Source: Anaeramoeba flamelloides
Lineage: Eukaryota; Metamonada; Anaeramoebidae
Direction: 5' to 3'
Assembly: GCA_027625915.1 (NCBI GenBank)
Contig: JANTQA010000075.1
Location: 682,001-746,000, forward strand
DNA: 64,000 bases
The notes below the pieces were generated by a model. That model ran no database searches and had not been told where the DNA came from. It worked only from the letters and a program-made list of their open reading frames with translations. A program made the position numbers and the translations under genes. Of the stretch, positions 46,197-58,200 are shown piece after piece. Each line of letters begins with the position of its first letter. Position 1 is the stretch's first letter.

Positions 46197-49100
46197 ATTA
46201 AGCAAGTATTTAAGAATTTGTTGTTTTGAAAATTGAAATTAATTAATAAATTAAACTAATGAACAAAACTTGCAAATATTTTCTTTTTAATCATGTTTGC
46301 TTATTGTTGATCTTAGTCCGCTTTCTGGTTTCTCTTTGTGTTTTATTTTAACTTGGTTTGTCAGGATATTTGGATTTTAATTTCAAATACAAATTCAAAA
46401 AAGAAAAAAAAAGGTTTTATATTGATTTTTTTGAGATTAGGTTTTGAATAGTTTGCAAACAGTTCTCAAATCTCTCTCAAAGTTTTATTTAGTGACGATA
46501 CTAATCATTTTCTTTTGTCTGAATCGATTATTTTTTCTTCCAAAATATCTGAATCTGACTAAAAATTATGAAAGTTGTATTTGCAGATCGTTGGACACAA
46601 TAATGAATTTTAGGTGTTTCTGTGCTTGTTAAATTTTATAATTGTAAATCCCAATTTAAGGTACTGAAAATCAAAATTCCAAAAAGTACGAATTTTGTTC
46701 ATTTTTTAATTGCTATGTATTGTTCAGTAAATTCCTTTGTAATAAATTATCAAAACATTATCTCTGAAAACGTATTTAGAACCTAATATACAGATAGAAA
46801 TGTTTTAGTGAACACACACTCTTTTAAATTACTAGTTCTAGTGTTATGCTAAAATCTTTTTCAAAAAGATTGACTATAAATTATTTTATCGACTTATTGT
46901 ACGAAGATCCACAAAGAAAATTTTGTTTGATGGACCAACAATTATTTTCCAGATATCTCAGAAATGTAAACTCTTGAAGATTGCAAAATCATCTATATTC
47001 TAATTCCCATTTTACATGACCAACTTTTGATGATTTATTGAATTCCGAAGATGTGTGATTATTTTGGAAAGATGAATGAAAATTTTGTTTCTTTTATATT
47101 CAATTAACAGTAGCCACAAAAACAGGTTTTGCAAAGTTTGGCATCTCTTTTGTATACATTTTCAAAAACTTTGGTGGTATTTTAATATGTTTATGTAAAC
47201 AATAAGTTTTTTTTACTTTAAAGTTTCAAATAAAAAATAGACTTTGTAGATCTTTATTAATTTAATTGATTCTTTTTTGTTCTGTATATTTTTGATACAA
47301 AACAATAATATCAGATTCCAGGTAGAATGATTATTGAAAAACCAGAAAGATCTGATATTTTCACACTTTTTAATTTTATTATAATGAATTAAGGGAGTAC
47401 GTAGACACTATTTTTTATTTTGTATTCTATCAGTTTATTAGAAAAGGAATCATTCAAATTATTTTTTTAACCAAATAAATTGAATATTATTTTAATTTAT
47501 ATGAGTCAAGGTAATATATCATAGTATAATATATTTCATACCAACTACAAAATGGAATTCAAAAAAATGAAAAAATTGAGCAAGAAAAAATAAATAAAAA
47601 TCATTTATTTCTTGATCTTATCTGTTAAATTTGATACAATTACTCCTTTTTAATTTGGTTTTATTTTTCATTCTTTATGGAAAAAACTTTTGTTTGTGAA
47701 TTTTCAATAAAAAAATTACTTGTTATTTCTATAGAATTTCCAAAATGATTTTTCAAAAAAATTTCTTATTTAATTCATCTATGTCCTAGATTTTGGTTGA
47801 GAAAATAGGAGAAATTTTTTTAAATTCTCTCTGAAAGAATAATAGATTTATTAGATTAATTTGTTTGATTGTATAACAATTTATAACGTATTAAAATTAA
47901 AAACACAAAAATAATGATGAATTTTAATTGAAATTTTTTAATGATTTGATTTTTTTTTTACTTTTTTTTGATTCCAAGAAATATTATCCTTAACTTTAAA
48001 AATTTGAAGTAGTATTCAAGTTTTTAAATTAAATTGATAAAAATAAATGAAAAAAGAATATTGAAAGTAAATTTGTCTTAAAATGTTTGGTAAATTAATA
48101 ACAAAAAGTAGTAGGGCGAAAAATCCAAACATTTACTTGTTTTGTTTCATCCAAATAAAGAAGATAAAGAAAAAAAATCTTCCAAAATATACTTTGGTAG
48201 AGATTTTCTTTAATTCCTGATTTTAATTACTTCATTTATAAAGGTGAGCTTTCTTATTTTTTCAACGAAAATAAAAAATTTATTAAAAATATATATCTTA
48301 TCAGGTCTATATATATATATATTTTTTTTTCTTTGATTGATTTCAAGAATACATACAAGAAATTTCAAGATCGAAAATTTAATCCAAAAAATAATGTTTA
48401 AAAATTGTTAATTTAAAAATTCATCTCTTCATTATTGTTACTCTTTCCACTAATAGAATGTTGGATGATATTTTACTTTCAAAAATTCAATCTTGGTTGG
48501 CATCACAAAATTTTTTTCAGTAATTTCTATTTATTAAAAATTTGAAAAATAATACAATAAATATACTTACTTAGGAACTATCGAAATTTTATACCAAGTT
48601 ACAATTCCTTTTACCTTTTAAAAAATATTAGTTGACTTGATCAAAAAAAAAACTGGACCAAGAAACCCTATTTTGTTTCACCTTTTTTTTTTTTTTTCAA
48701 TAAGTTGAATTTTTGGATTCCAAAATTGAAAATTACATAAAAATGCCACAAAATCAAAATCCACTAATTTCAAGGACTTTCTGACTCATTCATTTTAAAA
48801 TATTATTGAGTTCAGTACAATTGTTAAAAATATGTTTGTACATAAAGTATAAAGTTTATCTAGTATGGATTGTAAAAAATGGCTTTTTACAAAAAAAAAA
48901 AAAAAACTAGATAATTCTAAAAAAATATAATTGTTCAAATTAATATGTATTTCTCAATTAATTTATCTACCAGTTCTCTATCAAGTTCAATAATTATTAA
49001 ATCCAGAGTATTTACTCAACTACTTCAACATCTATTATTATAAAATAAAAGAAACCCAATAAAAAAATCAAATACACAAATTGTGATCTATTTCTTTGAA

Positions 49101-49296
49101 ATTTATTGTAAAAGATAAAAAAGCAAAATGAACATAAAATTTTTTCCCATTATTAGTGTGAATATCAAAAACTCTATTGACTGAGTGACCTGAGTAGTTC
49201 AACACAATAGGGGAAAAAAGTTATTCTCATAAATTACCAAATTTTGATCCATCAAGAAAAATAATTTCAATTTCATTTTTTCAAAAAATTTGATTA
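46197..49296. other. Divergent intergenic region with repeat I copy 3
   Basis: Upstream DNA of both the kelch and DENN genes. Repeat I copy 3 occupies about 47388-48690. The rest is AT-rich and featureless. Confidence 0.45.
47388..48690 (+). repeat. Dispersed repeat I, copy 3
   Basis: Starts TTAAGGGAGTACGTA and aligns with copies 1 and 2: TAGTATAATATATTTC, TTTATTTCTTGATCTTATCT, ATAATGATGAATTT and TTTTTTTCAGTAATTTCTAT. It contains a short TA run at about 48309-48321. It has no inserted MITE or family A element, so it is the closest to an empty copy. Confidence 0.5.
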
Positions 49297-52200
49297 ATGA
49301 ATTTTGTTTATGATATAATTCTTATTAGTGGGATTGGGGATGATATTGTTGCCCTCGAGCCTGAAAGAGATCTTCGAATGATTCAAGATGAATTAGAAAC
49401 ATATTCTGGGACAACAACAACAATGTTGTCCTCTCAAAACGTCGGATCTACGGAGAAATATTTTGCCATGGAATTAGAATTTGAGCCAACGATTATTTCT
49501 TTGTCGTGTGCCGATTCGAAGAAAGAATTACCTGATCAGTTATTAAAATTCATACACCCTGAAGAGGGCATTAGATTAACGGCTTCAGAAAGAAAGCCTA
49601 CATCCCATAGCTTTGTTTTAACAACACTGAAGGGCGATCTGATGTATGGGTTTTCATTAAAAAAGTCTGTGCCTTTCTCTAAGCAAAAAAGAGAATCCCT
49701 GATCGAATTAGTTTCAAAGCACAAAAGAATTCGAGGAACAGAAGGGTTACCAGATACCCTTTTTTCTGAAAGGACACTAACAATCATCTCAAAATCCAAT
49801 TACTCGAACACTTTTTTAACAATACTCGCCTATTTTGTGAGATCCGAGCCGACAAAGATCCAACTAAACGACTCAAGTCCGTCAAGGCTTTCTTCAATCT
49901 TGTCCAAGATCGTTCCCCCTCAGATCGGGATATCTCCTCCTAAAATTAGATTTAATGCTTATACCTCAATCAAATTCCCAGAATTAGCTTATCCAAATGA
50001 ATTGCCTTATGTTGACGTTTGGTTCTTTCTTTTTTCTTTTCTTAATTTTTTTTCTTTCTGTTTTGTTCTTGGTTTGTGGAAAGGAATTAAACTTTTTTTT
50101 TGTCTAGTTTACAGAAAAAGGCAAATAAATATTTGAAAATTCTTGATTCATTTTTCATTTTCATATGGGATAAATTTTTTTACCTTGGCTTTGAATAAGG
50201 CATTTTTTTGGTTTAAATGTTAAGAACCTCTTTACAAAATTGGTTGTATTCAAAATTGTTTCTTTGTAAGGAACTGTTGAAAAGCAGAGCTGTACGATTT
50301 ATAAAATAAGAAAATGGAAATTGAACCAAAAATTTTTGAACATTTTTTTGAATTTATCAGAATTAATAGCAAACAAAAATATTAAAAACTACAAAGATTT
50401 TTTATGAATTAATTTTAAGTGAATAAAAAAGAGATGACTCGTAAACTAAAAAAATCTTTTTGTAAATTTAATAGCAAATTCAAAAAAATTTACCACATCT
50501 TGAAATTGAAAACTGGAGTAAAAATCTGATTAATTTTTTTATTGTAATTTAAGGGAGGAGTTTAGAATTCCTCTTGTTTGCCCGAATTTCTAAACTTGAA
50601 TTTAGAAATCGTATAATAGATTCAAACATACTCTTATTATCTACTAAAGCTAATAAAGATATTGAATCTTGTTTATTAATAATATTATAAATATTATTAT
50701 TATTTAAAATAAGTGAAAAATTATTTTTTTCTAATTCAGAAATCCAGATTTTCCGATTATTTTCATAGGCTGGGCAGTTCCAGAGAAAATGATCCAAATC
50801 TTCAATGATATCCAAATCTTTATTTATTTTACACAATTGACAAAATTGTGATTTATTTTTGTTCATAAAATAAGAATATCTATTAAGATAATTTGTATAA
50901 TTTCTTAACTTTAGAATAGAAGTTGAACCCTTCCATTTTAAATATTTTTGCTGTTTGTTAATATTACCCTGTATCAAAATTATTTTCAAATAATTTTGTA
51001 CTTTCCAACTTGGACTATTTTTTTAATTGATTAATTCTGTAAACTTCGAGTTCAGATTCTAATTCTTTTAAATTTCGAGCTTTCTAATTAATGTTTTCTG
51101 TTTCTTTTTCTCTGAGGGGGAGAAGATTTATTAATTTATCAAATCCCAAAATTTTTAATTTTTGAATTAATTTGAATTTTCTTTTGTAAATTGTAATTCT
51201 TGCCAAATAAATTTTTGCTTCAGTTTTATAGATAAGTCTTGGGGAATGTGGGTTTATTAAAAGCGATTCTGTGATTTTCTTATTAATCCAAATATCAATT
51301 TTTTTGAAATCGGATTCTGTAAAGTCAAATATCTCCAACCCATATAATAGTTGACTATGTAAAACGGCTTTAAAGAATTGAATTTTTAACCCATTAAAAA
51401 AATTCCTTTCTTTAAAAATATGTAGGATTTTTTCAAAATTATTATTGACCTTATCAAAGTTAAATTTTAGATGAGTTTTTTTATCTAACCAAATACCAAG
51501 ATATAAAATTTCTTTTGGTATTAGGTTTTTTTTGTTTTATCATCATTTGGATTCATTCCAAAATCTTTTATTATTTTATATATTTTTTGTAATTGATAAT
51601 TTATTTCAATCATTGATCCTTTCATTATTAATATCAAATCATCAGCAAACATCTGTACGTGTATTGCTAGTGAATTGATTTTTTCTAAAAGAAAATGAGA
51701 AATAAAACCAAATAATAGAGGAGATAATGGATCTCCTTGGTAAACACCTATTCCTTCCTTTGAGTAATAAGCAAGTAGAAACATTTTTAAAATTTCATTT
51801 TTGATAAATTTTTTAATTGAGTGATAAATCAATGAATGATGAATAGAGTCAAAACATTTTTGAATATCAATTGTAACTATATATACATTTTCATTTTTCT
51901 TTGTTTTTTCTATAATTTTTTTATATTTATATAATAAATTCAAAACAGCAATCCGTGTATCTAATTTTTTCTTAAATCCAAAATTTTTTTTTTGATACTA
52001 TGTCCCAAGAATCTTGTATACCAGCATATAATAATTTAAGAAAAAATCTTGGGAGTGTTTTGTTTATGGAAATGGGTCTATAATTAAGTGGGACCCCCTC
52101 ATCTCCAGATTTATGAATGAATATTATATTTCTTTTTTTGATAAAATTAATATTTTTTTGAGAAAAAAAATCTGATTAATTTATTTTTATTTATTTATTT

Positions 52201-55200
52201 TTGAAGAGAGAGAATTCAACAAAAATTTGATTACTTAATATCAAAATTACTTGTAAATCAATTTTATAAAATTAATTATTGTTTTAAAAAGTTTGATCCA
52301 TTTTTCTCATTTTTGAAAAAGTTCAAAATACAACCATATTTCCAAACCATTTTCAAAAAAAATATTTTCTTTTTTTTAAAGAAAAAAGAAATCTTATTAT
52401 CTGCAAAAGATGTTTACAAAAACATACTTTTAAAAATTAAATCACTAATTTTTTAAAAATAACCCAGTATAAAAAATCTCCTTAATTTCAAAAAAATAAT
52501 AATAATTATTTTAAACTTGAAAAAAATTATATTTGTTTTGATTCAAAGAACAGGACAAATCAATTTTTTCGTCTATTGAGAAGAAAAAAATAGAGAAAAA
52601 AAATCAAACAAATAAATTAAAAATTCACCCAAAATCCTTTTTGAAAACCTGGAAAATTCAACTTATAATAAAGTATTTCCAAAAAATTGTTTATTTTTTT
52701 TTACATTTGATAAAAAATCATCTTTTTTAGTGGATGTATTTGTAAATTGGAAATACCAAATTCAGTTTAATATTAATACCGATTGAATCAATGACTAAGA
52801 TATTTATTTCAAAATATGTTAGATGGAATATTTCCAAAAAATGAAAAACAAAATAAACACTTTTTTTGGAGAAAACAATGTAAGGACCAATTTCAATAAA
52901 AAACTGAAAATATGGAAAGGGTAAAAAATGATTTATTAAACAATAAAATGCAGTTATATGTTTTCAATTCTATTTGAAAATTTATTGAGATTAAACAAAG
53001 TTATGAAAACGTTTTTTTTGATCAAAAAGAAAATAATAAACATCAATTTTCACCCCTAAAAAAAGATTAGATAAAACCGAGATCAGAAAATTTAATATCT
53101 TTTATTTATGTAATATTTTACTAAACCAAAAACATTGAATTATTATCAAGAATCAATAAAAAAGTAGTTAATGATTTTGGATATTATAATACTTTTTTGA
53201 ATATTGAGTTTAATAAATATATTTTAAAACAAATATGCCCTGCTTTTTTGGAAATAGCCTATAAAGAAATATTTTTTTAATCTTTTCTTTATTAAATAAA
53301 TCATTAATACCCCCAATCTTATTTTTTTCACTAAGTCATTAACATCCCAAAGAATTAAAAGTATCAAAAGGTTTTATTATTATTTCTCAATTTTTTAAAG
53401 AAATTCCAACAAATCTAATTAATTCAAATGAATAATTCTTATAAAAAAAAAAAATTATTAGATATTATCAAATAACTGATTTTAATAATAAAACTTCATT
53501 GTTTATACTCTGAATATTTGAAAAAGTATATTGCTTAATCTTTTATATTTCAAGAAATTTAATAAATGCTTGTGAACAAAATAAATATCCAATTTTTTTA
53601 TATCTTCAAGTGTTCAATATTTGTATTTATTTTTATTGTATTTTTAAAATAAGATTAAAGTTTCAAGGTTATTTGCTCATATAAACTCCCAGAAATCCCT
53701 AAAAGTGAGATTTCTTCAAAATAAAAAAATGTTTTGGAAATTTTTCGTTTTTTAATTTTGATCCAAAAATCCAAACAATAAAAAGGATTAGTTCTTTTTG
53801 ACCGAAAAGAGAATTAGTAAAAATAAACTCTTTTAAAAATGATAATTTATCTCTCTAAAGTTGATAAATGAAGTTTGTTTATCGGGTTTAATTCTGTCCT
53901 TGTGTTAATAATTACTCTATTACCTTTGGGAAAAAAAAATAAATAAGAGTTACTACCCTAATAAAAAAAAATTTTTTATAACATCTAAACTCTTTTTCAA
54001 AAATTGTGACTCACCTGAAATAATAAATTGAAAAAAAATAATTATCCTTTAGTATTTTAGAACAATTAATAACTAAATATGATTGGTAATTCACTTTTAA
54101 GTCATTCTAAATATAAGACAAATTTCATAATTAGGTGTGGCAAACTTTTTTATTATTATTTTTTTCTTTTTTCATTTGTCTTTTAAAAAATACAATGATT
54201 ACACTATATTTTTATTTATTAATCTATATTGACTATTGTCTCTAAAAAATGTAGTAAAATACATTATTATTCTAAAAAAAAAAAACAATTAAACTAATTT
54301 TTTTCTGATAAAAAATCTGCCCCTATTTTTGAAATTAAATGTATAAAAGCCTGATATATTAAAAATTAAAAAAAATAAAACCAAAAACTAAAAAAAAAGT
54401 GAGTCACAATTTTTGAAACGAGCATTAGGAATTTTTTATTACTCAACTTTCACTGAAAAAAAGTTGAACCACAAGATTTTTTATGAATATTTAAATTCAT
54501 TTTCAAATACACTACATAGTCACAATTTTCGTAGTGATTATTTGTCTTTTCGAAGATCTTTTTTTTTCTCTACATGATCTTTTTTTTTAAAAAATAAAAA
54601 AAGAAAACAAAAAAAGAAAAAAAAAAAAAGAAATCAAAAAAAAAGAAAAAGAAAAATTTGAAAAAGCAAAACTAAAATTTGCAAAATTAGAAAAAATGAT
54701 TCTCATCCAAAAATTTGAAAATAATTTTTTGTTAAGAATACTTGAATAAACCCTCAAAACAACTCCCATTAACATTATAAAGTGAGTCAAAATTTTTGAA
54801 AAATAGTTTATATAACATTTTTATAACCAAATTTTCTTTTATATGTTGATTTTTTCAATATTTTTTTACAAAAAAATATTCTTATAACAGGCTTATAACA
54901 TGTTACAAATTTTATTACACTTTTTATAACAAACATTTATGTTATAAAATTTTTTATTATAAAATTTTATAACAATTAAAACGTTTATAATATCTTTACA
55001 ACACATTTATAACATGTTATAAAAAACTTTTTTTATTAGGGTATTCCCTTAAAAAGATTTCAAATAAATACTTTTTGAAAAATAATTTAACACTTTTTTT
55101 CATCAATATTGTTAAAATTAGATTGCCCCAATTAAAATATTATCTCAAAGTTCAATAAGAAAGTTTAATTAAATCTCTAAAGAACTCATTTTTAAATGAA

Positions 55201-58200
55201 TTAGTCAAGATCTTTGTGTTTTTTCGACTTAGAATGAGTCTGAATTTCGGGAACTTGAAATAAAAATATTCATTTATTCAGTTCATTTTAAAACAGTGAC
55301 TAATTTTTTTTAAGAGATTACCAGAATTAAAATTTTTTCCAAAGTTTATTATTTTAATAAAGTGAGGACTTTTGAAAAAAACTTACTTTCCTTCAGGCTC
55401 CAATCTCTACATCACATTTAAAGGTCGATTCCTCACTTTATTAAAATAGAAAAGTTTCAAAAAGTTTTAATTCTGAAAAAGTCTTTAACTTTTTTAAAAA
55501 AGTAAACTTTCAAAAAAGTTTTAAAAATTACTCACTTTTTTAAAACGACTGTGCTCTTATTTGAATAAGAAATGAGAAAAAAATTACACTTCGTTTTCAT
55601 TTTCTTTGAAAAATATAAGAGAATTTACAATGTGTAGATTGTAATCTACACTCTCTGTTTATTGATTTGGTACTTTTTTTTTTCTTTTTTTTCTGTATAT
55701 GCTGAGTACTAACAAGTGTGCAAAGAACTCAAAATGAAAGGCTTTTTTAAATTAAAAAAACGAAATCGAGCTAAAATTTTATCCCTTTTTAAATTTCAAA
55801 TAACAGTAAGAGACGAATTATGTTAATTCAATAGAAATAAAATACAAAGAAACAACATATTTATCATTTAGAACTATAAATTAAAAATTAAGAAATAGAA
55901 ATTTATTGGGTTTCAAAATTGAGTTTAGGTCTCAGAAATGGAGATTTTAAAAAATCACAAAATATATTTAATAATTACTTGAATTTATTTTAGTAACCCA
56001 TTTATTATTATTAGTGTTATTATCTGTTTTTTTTTTATTTTATTATTTTATGGTATATCAATTACGAATAGATACAATTTCAAACATTATTCCAATGTTT
56101 AGATGCTGAAAAGATTGTTGAATTTATCACTTCAATCTTCAATGAAAAAAAGATTATTGTCATTTCAAAAGATTATCAAAAAATTGCGGATTGCACAGAA
56201 GCCATACTTTCATTAATTTATCCCTTTTCGTATCCATATATCTATATACCCATTCTCCCATTATCACTATTGCCGATTTTTGAAGCACCAGTAACATTTC
56301 TTATTGGATGCCATGCATCGATTTTAGAAGTTGAAATCCCACCAGACGATGTATTATTTATTAATTTTTTTTCTTTCACAAAATTAAAAAAAAAACAAAA
56401 CATTTATCATTCTAATAATTTCAAAATCTTTTCTTTCTAATTAAAAAATATATTAATTTATAACATACATTTTTCAATTTAATGTTGAGCTATTCCAGAA
56501 TAATAAAAAAAAAAAATAATAATAATAATAATAATACAATAAGGTACATTCATTTAAAAAAACTCCAATTAGCACATTTTATTGTGAATAACATATCTAC
56601 TAATACTAAAATTCATTATTTTAAAGCCATTGAAATCAAAATAAGTCGGATGATTTTATCTTTTTTAGAATAAAGCGGATAATACAATAGAAAAACATAT
56701 ATTTAATAATTTATTATTTATTTTTTTTTACCATTTAAGGGGTTGGAACTAAGCACCAATTCAAAATTTTTAACACACCAAAATTCAATTTTTGAAAAAA
56801 AAAAAAAACTTATTTAATCAATTCACAAGAAGAAATACCAAATTAGAACCATTCACTAATTGAAATGTTAACACTTTTTTTATAAATTACAATACTCACA
56901 AAACAAAAAATAAATAATTATCAATACTAATAAACCAAGAGTGTGTTAAAAATTTTGTAGAGAGAAAAACAAAAAAATTGTATTGGTAGATTTGTTTAAA
57001 TTCTATTAAGAATATTGATCGATCAAATGGTTAGATACTACCAACTATTTTTATTTGAGTTCTTCTATTTGTAATAATTTGGCTTTACCATAATATCAAT
57101 GGTTGAAAAAAATTTTGATCGAACAAAGCAGATTACGTAATTCAAAAAATGAAAAAGAAAACAAAAATAATAAAAGATGAAAAAATGATTTTCATATTTT
57201 TTACAAAAATCAAAATTATTATCAATTTGAATGAAATTCTATTATTGTGATTGTTTGGAATGTTTTAATTGTGCCTGAAATTTTGAATTTTAGTTTATAT
57301 TTACCCTGTTTGTCCCAACTGTAATTTTTAATTAAAGATATTATTAAATCCAGAGAATAAAACTGTACAATAATCACAATACCTTGGATCCACTCTCTAT
57401 AAACCTTTTTCCTGTCAAATATCCCAAAAAATTTTAAAGTATCAATTATTTTTTATAAATGATCTTTGAAGAACAAATCAGAAATAAGTAGAATAATACA
57501 CATCCGAGAATTGTTGGTACCCGTATGAAAGAAAACTAATAAATCAATATATTTTCTTAAAAATTGAAAAACTAAAATTATTATATCAACCATTGAGAAA
57601 AACAACAATGTTCATTTTGATCTCAAGATTTAAGATCAAAAAAAATTCCAAATGAAACCAATATGGTTTTTCTACAATCATTTTCACTTTTTCAATAACA
57701 TTAAATTAACACGTTTTTTACCAAGTGACTATTTATCTTGCAATAAAAAAAAAAAATTGCATATAAATTATGGGCTTCGATTAAAAAAAAATCGAAAAAA
57801 AAAAAAATAAAAAAGTTAAAGAATGATTTCAAATTTTGAAAATTATCAAAATAAATTTTTTTCTTTTAATATCTATTCAAATCCTTTAAACACATGTATT
57901 TCACTCAGTACAACTAATGGCCTCTTTGACTGGAAAATGGTATAATAAGATAAATTATATTCCAATTCTTATCTAATTTTGATTTTTTATAATAGTCTAA
58001 AATATTCAAATCAGTCACAAGATTTCTCAGATAACAAGATATATAAAGTCAACATTCTTTTAAGTAAACAAATATGTTTTTACACATAAAAGTAATATTT
58101 ATTGACGAAAAAATCCGGATAATACTCAAGATCAATTCTTCAGAAAGAAATTTTCTATAAGAAAAAATTCAGATGATATTGATTTTGAAAAAGAGTATAC

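Larger units (their letters stand above)
50017..56071 (+). other. Intron 1 of the DENN gene (6,055 bp)
   Basis: Carries repeat E copy 2 split by a non-LTR retrotransposon, a family G element and a hairpin MITE. I saw no additional exon, and none is needed, since exon 1 and exon 2 join in frame within conserved sequence. Confidence 0.8.
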
